Assembly: GCA_016716505.1 (NCBI GenBank)
Contig: JADJWF010000004.1
Coordinates: forward strand, 434,001 to 498,000
Direction: 5' to 3'
Origin: Verrucomicrobiota bacterium
GTDB taxonomy: Bacteria > Verrucomicrobiota > Verrucomicrobiia > Limisphaerales > J093
DNA length: 64,000 nucleotides
Positions 17,547-27,272 of this stretch are shown here, piece by piece. The notes beneath the pieces are model-generated. The model was not told where the DNA came from and made no database searches. It saw only the letters and a list, made by a program, of their open reading frames with translations. Position 1 is the stretch's first letter, and every line of letters begins with the position of its first letter. The position numbers and the translations under genes were made by a program.

Positions 17547-19000
17547 TCGAGATACACTGTCTTGAGGCGACTGTAGAACTCCACCGCGCCGGCTCCCTGT
17601 TCCTTGAAGCTGTCGGTGCTCGATCGTTTGACTCCGCCGAACGGCGCCTGGAGCGCGAGGCCGGTGCTGATCTGGTTGATCTTCACCACTCCCGCTTCGA
17701 TCCGGTCCGCGTAGAGCATGGCTTTCTTGAGGTCGCGCGTGACGAGGGAAGCGGAAAGGCCGAACTCGACCCCATTCGCGATCCGCAGGGCATCGTCGAA
17801 ATCTTCGGCGGCGAGGACCGCGATCACCGGCCCGAAAACCTCCTCGCAGGCAATCGTCATCGTGGGCGACACGTTGCCCAGGACGGTCGGTTCCATGAAC
17901 CAGCCGTGCGCCCGGTCGCCATCGTTGAGCCGCCGGCCGCCGAAGAGGAGGCGAGCTCCCTGGGCCACAGCGCCTTGGACGTAAACGAGGTTGCTCGCGA
18001 GTTGCCCCTCACTGACCGCCGGGCCCATGTCCACGCCCGGAGCCAAACCATTGCCCACCTTGAGCGCCGCTGCCTTGGCGACGAGCTTCTCGGTGAACGC
18101 CGGCAGGACCCCGCGTTCCACAATCACGCGGCTGGTGGCGGTGCAGGCCTGGCCGGTCAGGCCGAAGCCGGCGCGGATCACCAAGCTGACCGCCAAGTCC
18201 AGATCGGCATCCGCGAGGACGATGGTCGGGTTCTTGCCGCCCATCTCCATTTGGGAACGGGCCATCCGCCGCGCCAGTTGTTCGTGGATCTTCTGCCCCA
18301 CGCCGGCCGAACCGGTGAACGAGAGCGCCACGACGGTGGGGCTGTTCGCCAGTGTCTCGCCCACGGTGCGGCCCTCGCCGACGACGAGGTTGAGCACGCC
18401 CTTCGGGAGGCCGGCCTCCACCAGCGCCGCCCCCAGCTCCATCGCCATCGCTGGCGCGGGGGAGGCGGGCTTGAGGACCACGGTGTTGCCGCAGAGCAGC
18501 GCGGGCGCGAGTTTCCAGGCGGGGATGGCAATGGGGAAATTCCACGGCGTAATCAGGGCCACCACACCGAGGGGTTCGCGCCGCGTGAAGAGCAGGTTGC
18601 CGGGCAGATCGTGGGGCAGCGTCTGGCCGCCCCAGGTGTAGCTGAGGCCGCCAAAGAAACGGAAAATGTCCACCGCCCGCTGGACCTCGCCGGTTGCCTC
18701 GGCGAGCGTCTTGCCTTCCTCGCGGGTCAGGAGTGTCGCCAACTCGGTTTTGCGGGCATCGAGGATTTGCGACGCCTTGCTGAGGACCCGCCCGCGTGCG
18801 ACGGCGGTCATGCCGGCCCAGGCGGGGAAGGCGTCCCGCGCCGCGGCGAGGGCGGCCTCCGCCTCTGCAGTGCCGCCCAGCGGGTAGCTGGCCACGATTT
18901 CGCGGGCGTCGGCTGGATTGCGCGTTTCGAGTCGTTGGTTGGCGGTGGCGGGCACCCATTCGCCGCCGATCAGATTGGCGTACTGTTTCAAGCCGGTCAT
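17534..19000 (-). CDS. NAD(P)-dependent aldehyde dehydrogenase (semialdehyde type)
   Basis: A 488-residue aldehyde dehydrogenase with all family features: the cofactor region TPWNFPIAIPAWK and KPASPAPA, FTGSAGVGQKIHEQLARR, the general-base Glu in MEMGGKNP, the catalytic Cys in GLTGQACTATSR, and EEVFGPVIAV near the C-terminus. Overall spelling resembles succinate-semialdehyde or 2,5-dioxovalerate (alpha-ketoglutarate semialdehyde) dehydrogenases, but the substrate cannot be fixed from sequence. It is transcribed convergently with, and overlaps the end of, the PVC-type dehydrogenase gene. It lies 91 nt upstream of nothing related: the rpoD terminator sits just beyond its start. Confidence 0.88.
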   Translation of the reverse strand: MTGLKQYANLIGGEWVPATANQRLETRNPADAREIVASYPLGGTAEAEAALAAARDAFPAWAGMTAVARGRVLSKASQILDARKTELATLLTREEGKTLAEATGEVQRAVDIFRFFGGLSYTWGGQTLPHDLPGNLLFTRREPLGVVALITPWNFPIAIPAWKLAPALLCGNTVVLKPASPAPAMAMELGAALVEAGLPKGVLNLVVGEGRTVGETLANSPTVVALSFTGSAGVGQKIHEQLARRMARSQMEMGGKNPTIVLADADLDLAVSLVIRAGFGLTGQACTATSRVIVERGVLPAFTEKLVAKAAALKVGNGLAPGVDMGPAVSEGQLASNLVYVQGAVAQGARLLFGGRRLNDGDRAHGWFMEPTVLGNVSPTMTIACEEVFGPVIAVLAAEDFDDALRIANGVEFGLSASLVTRDLKKAMLYADRIEAGVVKINQISTGLALQAPFGGVKRSSTDSFKEQGAGAVEFYSRLKTVYLDYSA

Positions 19001-19030
19001 TCACGGCCAAGCCGACGCGGCTCGCCAAGC

Positions 19031-19067
19031 GAAAAGAAAACCGGGCGCTGAAGGTCAACGCCCGGTT
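19031..19067 (-). terminator. Rho-independent terminator of rpoD
   Basis: On the minus strand a 9-bp stem AACCGGGCG/CGCCCGGTT with an 11-nt loop is followed directly by TTCTTTTC. It lies 25 nt after the rpoD stop codon. Confidence 0.8.
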
Positions 19068-19091
19068 CGCCAAAGTCCTGGCTTCGTTTCT

Positions 19092-21119
19092 TCAGGTCAA
19101 CTGGGCGAGCAACGCCTCGAGTTCCTCGCCTTCGAGGAAGCCCTGGAGCTGCCGCAGGCGCGTCGGATGCCGCATCTTCCGCAGTGCCTTGGCCTCGATC
19201 TGACGGATGCGTTCGCGAGTCACCTTGAACTGCTTGCCGACTTCTTCGAGTGTGCGGCTGTAGCCGTCGCCCAGCCCGAAACGCAGCTCGAGCACCTTGC
19301 GCTCGCGCTCGGTCAGCGAATCCAGCACATCCTGCAGCTTGTCCTTGAGCAGGCTGTAGCTGGTCATGTCCGAGGGATTTTCCGCGGATTTGTCCTCGAT
19401 GAAGTCTCCGAAGTTGGTGTCATCGCTGTCGCCCACGGGGCTCTGGAGCGAAATGGGCTGTTGGGCCATCTTGAGCACGGCCCGTACGCGATCCACGGGC
19501 AATTGCATTTCGTCGGCAATCTCCTCCGGCGTTGGCTCGCGACCGAAATCCTGGATCAACTGCTTCTGCACCCGCATGAGCTTGTTGATGGTTTCGATCA
19601 TGTGGACCGGGATGCGGATGGTGCGTGCCTGGTCGGCGATCGAGCGCGTGATCGCCTGGCGAATCCACCACGTGGCGTACGTGGAGAACTTGTAGCCGCG
19701 GCGATACTCGAACTTCTCCACCGCCTTCATCAGGCCCATGTTGCCCTCCTGGATCAGGTCGAGGAACGAAAGGCCGCGATTCGTGTATTTCTTGGCGATG
19801 GATATGACGAGGCGAAGGTTGGCTTCGACCATTTCGGTCTTGGCCTGGTGCGCCTTGGCGGAGAAGTGCTGCAGTTGCTTGTAGGCGGCCACGTAGTCCT
19901 CGTGGGACATGCGCACGAAATCCTCCAACGCCGCGATCTTGCGGCGCTCGCCGTCGGCGATCTGGGTGATGGCGGGCGACTTCTTTTGCGCTTCCAGCTC
20001 GGCGATGGTCCGCAGGCTCGCCTGGAACTTGTCGTGGATGTTGTCCGCAACGAGGGCCATTTCCTCGACCACCCGCTGCTTGTAGTAAAACTTGGAAAAC
20101 GTCGCCTGGAGCTTGGCGTCCGCCTTCTTGAACTCCTGGAGGAGTTTCTCCTTCTTCGCGCGGTTGGTCTCCTCCTTCCACGCCGCGTACTTCTGGTCCA
20201 CCAACTGATCCACCGCGCGGACGTCTTTGACCAGCTTGCGCAGCGCGCGCAGGTGGTTTTCGCGGCTCTCCACCTTCTTGTCAAGGATCACCCGGTCGAA
20301 GCGTTCCTTCGGCGGCTCGGACACCAGCTTCTCGGCCAGCGCAATGTGCTCTTTGCCGGCGAAGCCGAAGCTGTAGATGATGCGCCTGACCTCGTTTTCG
20401 GCGTCCTCGATCCGTTTGGAGATTTCAACCTCCTGTTCCCGGGTCAGCAGCGGCACCTGCCCCATCTGTTTCAGATACATCCGGACCGGGTCGTCCAGAA
20501 TGTCGAGCCGCGCCTTTTCGTCCTCCTCCTCGGGTTCAGGCTGTTTGACCCGGTCCACCTCGGATTGGTCCACAATCTCGATCTCGAGATTGCGCAGCTT
20601 GATGTAAATCTCGTCGAGGTCGTCTGGCGTGACGACGTTGTCCGGCAGCGCGTCGTTGATGTCGCTGTAGGTCAGGTAGCCCTGCTCCTGGGCCAGGCGG
20701 ACCAGTTCCTTGACCTTTTCGGTCAAATCCGTTCCCCCGGAGCTCGTGACAGCGCCAGTGTTCAGTAAGCCAGCCGACTCGTCACCTGCCGGCGGAGCGG
20801 CGGGTGCGGGCGCGGTTTCGGCCGCGGCGGGTGGTGGCGCCGAGGCGGCGCGTGGAGCAACGGGCGACTTCTCGGAAGGGGTGTCGGCCTTGCGGGCATG
20901 ATGCGCCACCGTCGAAGAATGGGCCGGGGCGCCAGGCTTGGCGTGGGATGCCGCCTTGGACTTCTCGGACCGGGAACGTGCCTTGCGGGCAGGGTGACGG
21001 GACTCCGTGCGATGGGCGCCGGGGGCGGAGACCGGGTGCGGCGCAGCGGCACGCTTTCGGGCCGGGCTGGCCGATTTGGAACCGTGTTTGGACGCTTTCT
21101 TGTCTTTCGATTTCGACAT
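19092..21119 (-). CDS. rpoD: Primary RNA polymerase sigma factor (sigma-70)
   Basis: A 675-residue primary sigma factor. Residues 131-200 match region 1.1 (DLTEKVKELVRLAQEQGYLT, SDINDALPDNVV). Region 1.2 follows (DPVRMYLKQMGQVPLLTREQE), then a large charged non-conserved insert, region 2 (LRLVISIAKKYTNRGLSFLDL, YKFSTYATWWIRQAI), region 3 (HMIETINKLMRVQKQL) and region 4 with the -35 recognition helix (YSRTLEEVGKQFKVTRERIR). Before region 1.1 is an unusual extension of about 128 residues, rich in Lys, Ala, Ser, Pro and His. The ATG at 21119 (MSKSKDKK) is preferred because the longer frame has no homology. It lies downstream of the alpha-2-macroglobulin gene but has its own promoter candidate. 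Confidence 0.93.
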   Translation of the reverse strand: MSKSKDKKASKHGSKSASPARKRAAAPHPVSAPGAHRTESRHPARKARSRSEKSKAASHAKPGAPAHSSTVAHHARKADTPSEKSPVAPRAASAPPPAAAETAPAPAAPPAGDESAGLLNTGAVTSSGGTDLTEKVKELVRLAQEQGYLTYSDINDALPDNVVTPDDLDEIYIKLRNLEIEIVDQSEVDRVKQPEPEEEDEKARLDILDDPVRMYLKQMGQVPLLTREQEVEISKRIEDAENEVRRIIYSFGFAGKEHIALAEKLVSEPPKERFDRVILDKKVESRENHLRALRKLVKDVRAVDQLVDQKYAAWKEETNRAKKEKLLQEFKKADAKLQATFSKFYYKQRVVEEMALVADNIHDKFQASLRTIAELEAQKKSPAITQIADGERRKIAALEDFVRMSHEDYVAAYKQLQHFSAKAHQAKTEMVEANLRLVISIAKKYTNRGLSFLDLIQEGNMGLMKAVEKFEYRRGYKFSTYATWWIRQAITRSIADQARTIRIPVHMIETINKLMRVQKQLIQDFGREPTPEEIADEMQLPVDRVRAVLKMAQQPISLQSPVGDSDDTNFGDFIEDKSAENPSDMTSYSLLKDKLQDVLDSLTERERKVLELRFGLGDGYSRTLEEVGKQFKVTRERIRQIEAKALRKMRHPTRLRQLQGFLEGEELEALLAQLT

Positions 21120-21476
21120 ACGCGGGCGAGGGGACCCCTGCTCGGTGAGGCGCGGGGCCGAACAAAGCCGCGCAATGTCATTTGCGCCCGGCTTCAAGTC
21201 AAGCCGTTCCCCCTCAATTTCCGGCTTCCCAACAAGGTCAACGGGTGGCGGAAGCCGGTCTTTGAACGCCGCGCCCGGCATCGCATCGGCCGGCCTTCAC
21301 CCTCCCCGCCCGGCCAAGAGCTCAAAACGATTTGCTTTGTCGGCGTTTGCCCGGTCGGCGGTCCGGGGCCTTTGAGACTCTGAGAGCGATGCTCCGGCCC
21401 GCCGGCGGGAAAGGGACACGAATTTCAGTTCGGGCCAGCCAGACATTCGCGCGCTCGGGTCCCGTTGACCCGCGGG
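21120..21476. other. Intergenic region upstream of rpoD
   Basis: This 357-nt gap separates the end of the alpha-2-macroglobulin gene from rpoD, both on the minus strand. It holds a promoter candidate for rpoD near 21175-21202 and half of a 16-bp palindrome at its far edge. No convincing gene was seen on either strand. Confidence 0.6.
21175..21202 (-). promoter_or_regulatory. Candidate rpoD promoter
   Basis: On the minus strand TTGACT (21197-21202) is followed after 16 nt by TGACAT (21175-21180). It would give an untranslated leader of about 50 nt, unlike the near-leaderless promoters elsewhere in the window. Confidence 0.4.
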
Positions 21477-21480
21477 TCAA
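21465..21480. repeat. 16-bp palindrome over the alpha-2-macroglobulin stop codon
   Basis: TTGACCCGCGGGTCAA is a perfect palindrome that includes the stop codon at 21477-21479. It could be a small hairpin or a dimeric-protein binding site, but it lacks a T tract. Confidence 0.35.
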
Positions 21481-24400
21481 AGTGACGATTCAGCCGTCAG
21501 CACGGTCGTTTCCGTCAGTCCGAAGCGATTCGGCCGGTACATTTCCTCCACCTTCGCCGCCGGGGCGGTAGCAGTGCCGGCCGCTCGCACGCGGGCCAGG
21601 TAGCGGATGGCGTAGGTGCCGGGCGTCAGCGAGCGGCTGAAGAACAGCACGCGGTCATTGCGGAGTTCCCGGCGGTCGCTCATCCAATCCCTGGTCAAGG
21701 CCTCGGCACCCGTCCGGTGCGAGGCGAACGCCGGATTCACCGCCTCCAGAACGGCCGGCAACGGATCATCCACCACCACATGATGGGCCGCGGCCGAAGC
21801 CTGAATCGCCAGCGTGATCAGAATGCGATCGCCCACGCGCAGGCCCCCCAAGCCCCGCACACCATTGGTCTCATCCAGCCGCGCGTATTCCCGTCGGATG
21901 GCCAGGCCACGCTCTTGACGCGGCTGCTGCCAGACGGGCGGGCGCGCTTCGACCACCAACTCGGTCAGGAGCGGGCGCGAGCCGGTCCAAGACAGCGCGA
22001 GGGGGTTGGTCCCGGTCGCGGCATCCAAGGAGAAGCGGAATTCGCGCGCGGCGGGTTCCGCCGGCAGGCTGAATTCCTCCGCGGTCGCCCATCGAATCGT
22101 GCCGTTGCCCGCCTCGACTTCACGCTCCACTGCGTTGGCGTAGGCCGTCAGCGCCAGGATGGACCATGCGTTGCCCTGCGTGCCCGTCCAATGCCCGTCA
22201 GCCCGCCCGCCGAGCAGTTCCTCCACCAACCGATCCACTTCCGGCGCGTCGGGACGAACCCGTGTCCACGCGAGCAAACGCACGGCGAGGTCGCTCAACT
22301 CGCCGCCAAACCGTCCGGCACTGTCGGTAGCCACGGGCACGGGTGTCGTCAGGACCTCCTCGGCGAGGGCAACCGGTCCGCCGGCCTCGGCGATGGCGAG
22401 CGCCAGCCACGCGCGCCCCACCTGGGGCAGTTCGGACAGCCGCTCGCGCATCCGCTCGTGGTAGCCGCTCTCCGCCTTCCCGCCCAGCGCCAGCGCGTAC
22501 AGGGCCAGGCATTGTGATTCAGCCTCCCATGCCGCGTCGCGCACCGGCACGACGCGCGCCCCGGGAGCCCTTGGTCCCGCCACCAGCCCGCGGCGCAGGA
22601 ACTCGAGTACTTCCGCGAAAGCGCGGTCGGACACCGTGAATCCCTGCGCGCGGGCCATCGCCAACGCCATCGTCGCGTAGGACGACACCCAAAGGTCCGC
22701 CTCACCACCGGGCCAGAAAGGGAAACCGCCCGAGAACGCCTGTCGCGCCAGCAACCGCTCCAGCCCGGACTGGATCATCGCGTCCAGCGCGGCGAAGTTG
22801 GTTACCACCCCTTCTAGCGCGGCGGGCCGGGACCGCAGAGCCAGCAAGGGCAGCAGCGTGGAGGTAATCTGCTCGGTGCAACCGTATGGGTAGCGGATCA
22901 AGTGGCCCACGGCCTCGCGCAATTCGCCCAAGCGGGTGTTGGCCACCCGCAAGGACACCTGCCCCGCGCCGGCGAGCAACTGCGGATTGATCCCGGCGAG
23001 CAGGTTCGATTCACCTGCTACGACCCGGGCGAACCGCACTTCACGCAGCAGGGGTGCCGGATAACCCACCGGAAGCCGCGATTCGACCGCGTCGGTGAAG
23101 TCTCCGCCTGCGCTCGCCGCCTCGCCGCCGACGAACCGCGCTCGCCAGGTCCACACGGCCTCGCCGGCCTCGATGAACTCCACCGGCACATCGAGCGCCA
23201 CGGCGCCGTTTGCGGGGACCGGGACACGCTGTGTCAGAAGGCTCGCGGCGTCGCCGCGCGGGCGGCCGTGGCCGTCGAGCGTCAGGGTCACTTCGACCTC
23301 CCCCGACGCCGGCAGCCGGTTGAAGACGACCGCCCGGGCGAGCAGTTGATCGCTCACGTTGGCGAACCTGGGCAAGGCGGGCTCAAGCATCAGCGGCTTG
23401 TTGACCACGAACTCGGTCTCGCCGCGACCGAACTGGTGCACGGCCGTGTGGGCCACGGCCACGACGCGGTATCGCGTCAAGCTATCGGGAGCCCGGAACG
23501 CGGCTTCCACGCGCCCGGCCGCGTCCGTTCGCAACGTGGCATGCCAGAACGCCAGCGCGCGGAAGTCACGGCGGACGTGGCGGGTGTCGCCGCCGCCTCC
23601 GACGAGAAACCCCTTGTTCTGAAAGCGCAGGTCGGCGGGGTCCTCGGGCAGCAGGTTCGGCAGGGTTATGCCGGTCTGCACCTCGATCGCGCGGGCGGCC
23701 GAGAAATGCTCGAACGGATCGGGCGCGGCGTAGCCCGTCAGGCTCAGCACGCCTTCGTCCACCGCGAAGAGGGTGATCTCCGCTTCCGGCACGGGCGTCC
23801 CGGCGTGATCGAAGACTTGGGTCAACAGACGGACCGCATCCCCCGGCCTGAACTCCGCCGCCTCGAGCGTGGTCGCCACCCGCAGCCGGCGGTCCGGTCG
23901 TGCCACGATCAACGGCGCGCCGCCGGCGCGGAATTCCGGTTCTTTGGCCTGCCGTCGGCTCTGATCCGCGCCGCGCACCTGAACTACGGAGACCTGCACG
24001 CTGGGTGCGTCGGAGGCGAGCAGAGGCACTTCGATCACCGGCGAGCCGTTCGTCAGGTTGGTCAACCACGCGCGCAGCACCTTCTCCCGCTCGACACTGA
24101 CCAGCGCCAGACCCGAGAGCGGCGTCTTCACCAGCAGCCGCGCCGTGTCGCCGGGAGCGTAAGCGGCCTGGTCGGCGACCACTTCGAGCTGCGTCTCGTT
24201 CTGATACGCCCACCGCGGCAGCGTGTCGCCGTACACGTGGAACTCGACCGCCGTGAACACGGTTCGCCCGCCGGCGTCGGTTGCCCGGATCTCGAGCACA
24301 TAGTTGCCCGCCTCCGTCGGTGTGAAGCGCCACTGCGGCTCTCCCGCGGCTGCCCAGCGGTCGCCCGCGAGGACCAGGTCCTCGGTGCGGGCCGGGAGTT

Positions 24401-27272
24401 CGGCGACGGACTGGATTTCGGCGTCGTTGCGGTAACCGATGACGCCGCCGGCCAACTCGACCCGCACGGAGTTCCACTTGATCCGCTTGAGCGTCATTTG
24501 TACCGGAATCCGGCCGGGCCAGGGGTTGCCGTCGGTTCCCATCGCCGCCAGCCGCACCGGTAGCGGCTGACCGGCGCGAGCCACCTCGGCGGGCAGCCGT
24601 GCGCCCACGTAAAAATCTGAGCTGTGCCGCACAAACTCGCTCTGGGTGGAGACGGACTGTTGGTTCAGGTCGGTTAGGCTCACCAGCAACTGGCACCGCC
24701 GGGCGTGCGGCGCGGAGGGATTGACCGGAACTTCGGGTGCGAGTTCCAGACTGCCAGTGAAGTTGGTCGCACCCGAGGCGGAGAACGAGCCGGCCTGGTA
24801 GCCCAGTTCGCTCCGCCACACCTGCGTTCCGAAACGAAAGTCTTCGAAGCGGTCTGGGGCGGGAATTTCGTCGGTGCCCACGAGGGTCCATGTGACCCGT
24901 GCGTGGTTGACAGGCTGCCCGTGGAAGTAGTGTGCGGAGACTAGGTTGGTGGGCACCTCATCGGCGCGATAGGCGGACTGGCCGGTGATGGCCACCACGA
25001 ACGGATTGGGCTGGAACTCTTCGATGCGGAGGTTCGCGCTGGCGGTGGCATCGCCGCCGGCGACGGTCAGCGTGTAGTTTCCCAGCGGCGCCGCCGGCAG
25101 CGGCAGCGCGCGGTCCAGCGACGCAAGTTCGCCCAGGACCAGATTGGTTGTGAGCACCGGCCGCCCGCGCGGGTCGGCCAGCTCGAGTTTGACGGACTCG
25201 CCGGCCGGCAAATGCCAGTCGTTGTCGCGCCACTCCCGGGCAATCACTTTCAACTGCGCCGTTTCGCCGGGCCGGTACACCGGGCGATCGGTGAACGCCA
25301 GAAACCGCCAGCGCTCGCGCAGTGCGGACCACGACCATGGCCGCTCGCCGAAGCCGTAGGGCATCGCGATGTCGCCGAGTTCGGCGGCACGGAGGTCGTC
25401 GCCGGTCTGCGCGAGCAACCAGTCGCCCGCCGGATATCCGGCGGCATCGCTCGATCCGGAATAGCGCCAGTCGAAGCGCGTGGTGTTGTTGGTCCGCAAG
25501 GTTTGCGGCAGGCGGACCAGACCCTGTTCGTCTGTCCGCGCCTCGGCGAGAACTTCGCTCTCGTCGGTCAGCAGTTTTACCAGCGCCCCTCGAGCGGGCT
25601 GGCCGGTGGACAAATGGAAGGCCAGCGCCACCACCTCGTCCCGGCTCGCCTTCGTCACGAAGCCGAGATCGGTCAGTTGCACGACGGCCTGCGCGCCTTG
25701 CGCCGGCCCGGCGCCGAAACCGCCGGCCTCGCGGCGGGCGTCGAGAAACACGACCCCCCGGCGACCGGCCCCGATCAGATCGTCCCAGCGGAGCGGTACC
25801 GCTTGCGGTTCGTCCACCGGCGCCTCGATCGCCAATGGCCGGTCGAAAACGGTGCGTCCGGGAATCAGCGCGTAGGGCACCTCGCGGAAGGGCTCCTCGT
25901 TCGCGCCGGCTTCGCGCCAGTTCCGGCGGAAGCTCAGCCCGTAGCCGCGCAGGACGTGAACCACCGCGTCCGGTTCGATCAACTTGGCCCGCACCCACGC
26001 CTGCGTCGTGTTGACGGCGAGCAACGGAAACTCGCGTCGGCCGGCGGCGTACTGCTCCGTGCGGAAGCCGGCCAGGTACACGCGCGGGGGCACCGGCGAG
26101 AAGCGGGCTTCGCGCTCGATCGGCTCGCGCAGTGTCAGCGAATCGTCCGCCGGCAGACCGGGCCGCAAGGTCAGCCGGATGGGGGTGGTGAGTTCAAAGG
26201 CGCCCGCCAGTTCGATCACGTTGTGGCGAACCGTGATGTTCAAATCCTCCGGGGCCGGAATCACGCTGAGCCAGTTCGTGAGGTTGGTGCTGGTCACGTC
26301 GCTACTGAGGGGCTTGGAGAAGGTTAGTTCCATGCGCCTTCCGCGACCGATCGCGTTGTGGGTTTCAAGACGGCTGAGCGTCAGGGGCTGTACCGTTCCG
26401 ATCGGCAGCACGAATTCCTCACGCAACCGCACGCCCGGTGTCGCGGCGGGCGTTCCGGCGGGCAAGACCAGTTCCCAGCCTTCGCCCACCTCGAGCGCTG
26501 CGGCCGGCGTGACGAAAACCACGTTCGAAAAAACCGGATTCCCCACCGGGCTCTCCCAGAACGAACTCGCCGGCGGAGACGCCACGGGTGGCGGGGTCCC
26601 TTCGGCCACCCGCCGACTCGCTTCTTCCCAGGGGGGCGACGGCGGGCGGTACCAGCCGAATTGGAGACGGAGCAACTCCTCGTTGGCCGGCAGCACGATC
26701 GCCCGCCGCTCTCTGCCGCGCGGTGCTCGAAACCGCAACCGGTCCGCGAGCGGGCCGGCGGCAACCGCGGCGTTGAACTCCAGCGCCAGAGCGGGCCGGG
26801 CACTCGCATTCGTTTGGCCGCTGGTGAAACCCTCGGGCGCCAGCAAACGCACTGTCAGCCCGGGCGTCCGCAGCGTCCGGTCCAGAGCCGCTTTGACCCG
26901 CTGGCCGCTTGAATCCCGGAAATCCAGCGCCAGCGAAAAGCGGTAAGCGGTGTCGAAGGCGAGCGGCGCAGCAGGGGTGAAGACGCCGCTGCGTTCGGTC
27001 AGCCACACGAAGGTCCCCTCGATGGCGGGGCGGATGACCAAAGGCGAGCGCTCCCGGGGCCGCCCGACTTCCGACGGCGCGGCGACCGGTTGATCAAACC
27101 GCAGTTCGAACGTCGTGCCGGGCGCCAGCGGCTCCTGTGCGGCGATCAGTTGAACGCCGGTGGAGACTTCACCGCCGCGACGGCACGACACGAGGGTGAA
27201 AAGGGCCAGCAGAAAACCAGCGGCGGCCGGCGTGGCGAGAGCGCGGCGAAAGGGGATCGGGAAGGAGCGCAT
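21477..27272 (-). CDS. Alpha-2-macroglobulin-family lipoprotein
   Basis: A 1931-residue protein of the bacterial alpha-2-macroglobulin family, thought to trap foreign proteases in the periplasm. Starting at 27272 gives a lipoprotein signal with a hydrophobic stretch and the lipobox LVSC, so it is probably membrane anchored. The macroglobulin beta-domain body includes the typical FTDRPVYRPGETAQLKVIAR segment, and the central domain has EITLFAVDEGVLSLTGY. The thioester motif CTEQ is intact within YPYGCTEQ (Cys about residue 1465), followed by the helical thioester domain. The canonical partner gene for penicillin-binding protein 1C is not adjacent. It is divergent from the RidA gene across a 178-nt gap. 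Confidence 0.9.
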   Translation of the reverse strand: MRSFPIPFRRALATPAAAGFLLALFTLVSCRRGGEVSTGVQLIAAQEPLAPGTTFELRFDQPVAAPSEVGRPRERSPLVIRPAIEGTFVWLTERSGVFTPAAPLAFDTAYRFSLALDFRDSSGQRVKAALDRTLRTPGLTVRLLAPEGFTSGQTNASARPALALEFNAAVAAGPLADRLRFRAPRGRERRAIVLPANEELLRLQFGWYRPPSPPWEEASRRVAEGTPPPVASPPASSFWESPVGNPVFSNVVFVTPAAALEVGEGWELVLPAGTPAATPGVRLREEFVLPIGTVQPLTLSRLETHNAIGRGRRMELTFSKPLSSDVTSTNLTNWLSVIPAPEDLNITVRHNVIELAGAFELTTPIRLTLRPGLPADDSLTLREPIEREARFSPVPPRVYLAGFRTEQYAAGRREFPLLAVNTTQAWVRAKLIEPDAVVHVLRGYGLSFRRNWREAGANEEPFREVPYALIPGRTVFDRPLAIEAPVDEPQAVPLRWDDLIGAGRRGVVFLDARREAGGFGAGPAQGAQAVVQLTDLGFVTKASRDEVVALAFHLSTGQPARGALVKLLTDESEVLAEARTDEQGLVRLPQTLRTNNTTRFDWRYSGSSDAAGYPAGDWLLAQTGDDLRAAELGDIAMPYGFGERPWSWSALRERWRFLAFTDRPVYRPGETAQLKVIAREWRDNDWHLPAGESVKLELADPRGRPVLTTNLVLGELASLDRALPLPAAPLGNYTLTVAGGDATASANLRIEEFQPNPFVVAITGQSAYRADEVPTNLVSAHYFHGQPVNHARVTWTLVGTDEIPAPDRFEDFRFGTQVWRSELGYQAGSFSASGATNFTGSLELAPEVPVNPSAPHARRCQLLVSLTDLNQQSVSTQSEFVRHSSDFYVGARLPAEVARAGQPLPVRLAAMGTDGNPWPGRIPVQMTLKRIKWNSVRVELAGGVIGYRNDAEIQSVAELPARTEDLVLAGDRWAAAGEPQWRFTPTEAGNYVLEIRATDAGGRTVFTAVEFHVYGDTLPRWAYQNETQLEVVADQAAYAPGDTARLLVKTPLSGLALVSVEREKVLRAWLTNLTNGSPVIEVPLLASDAPSVQVSVVQVRGADQSRRQAKEPEFRAGGAPLIVARPDRRLRVATTLEAAEFRPGDAVRLLTQVFDHAGTPVPEAEITLFAVDEGVLSLTGYAAPDPFEHFSAARAIEVQTGITLPNLLPEDPADLRFQNKGFLVGGGGDTRHVRRDFRALAFWHATLRTDAAGRVEAAFRAPDSLTRYRVVAVAHTAVHQFGRGETEFVVNKPLMLEPALPRFANVSDQLLARAVVFNRLPASGEVEVTLTLDGHGRPRGDAASLLTQRVPVPANGAVALDVPVEFIEAGEAVWTWRARFVGGEAASAGGDFTDAVESRLPVGYPAPLLREVRFARVVAGESNLLAGINPQLLAGAGQVSLRVANTRLGELREAVGHLIRYPYGCTEQITSTLLPLLALRSRPAALEGVVTNFAALDAMIQSGLERLLARQAFSGGFPFWPGGEADLWVSSYATMALAMARAQGFTVSDRAFAEVLEFLRRGLVAGPRAPGARVVPVRDAAWEAESQCLALYALALGGKAESGYHERMRERLSELPQVGRAWLALAIAEAGGPVALAEEVLTTPVPVATDSAGRFGGELSDLAVRLLAWTRVRPDAPEVDRLVEELLGGRADGHWTGTQGNAWSILALTAYANAVEREVEAGNGTIRWATAEEFSLPAEPAAREFRFSLDAATGTNPLALSWTGSRPLLTELVVEARPPVWQQPRQERGLAIRREYARLDETNGVRGLGGLRVGDRILITLAIQASAAAHHVVVDDPLPAVLEAVNPAFASHRTGAEALTRDWMSDRRELRNDRVLFFSRSLTPGTYAIRYLARVRAAGTATAPAAKVEEMYRPNRFGLTETTVLTAESSL

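Noticed and set aside
18918..20768. 616-residue plus-strand frame
   Set aside because: It is antisense to the start of the aldehyde dehydrogenase and to rpoD, has no domains, and reflects high-GC codon structure on the opposite strand.
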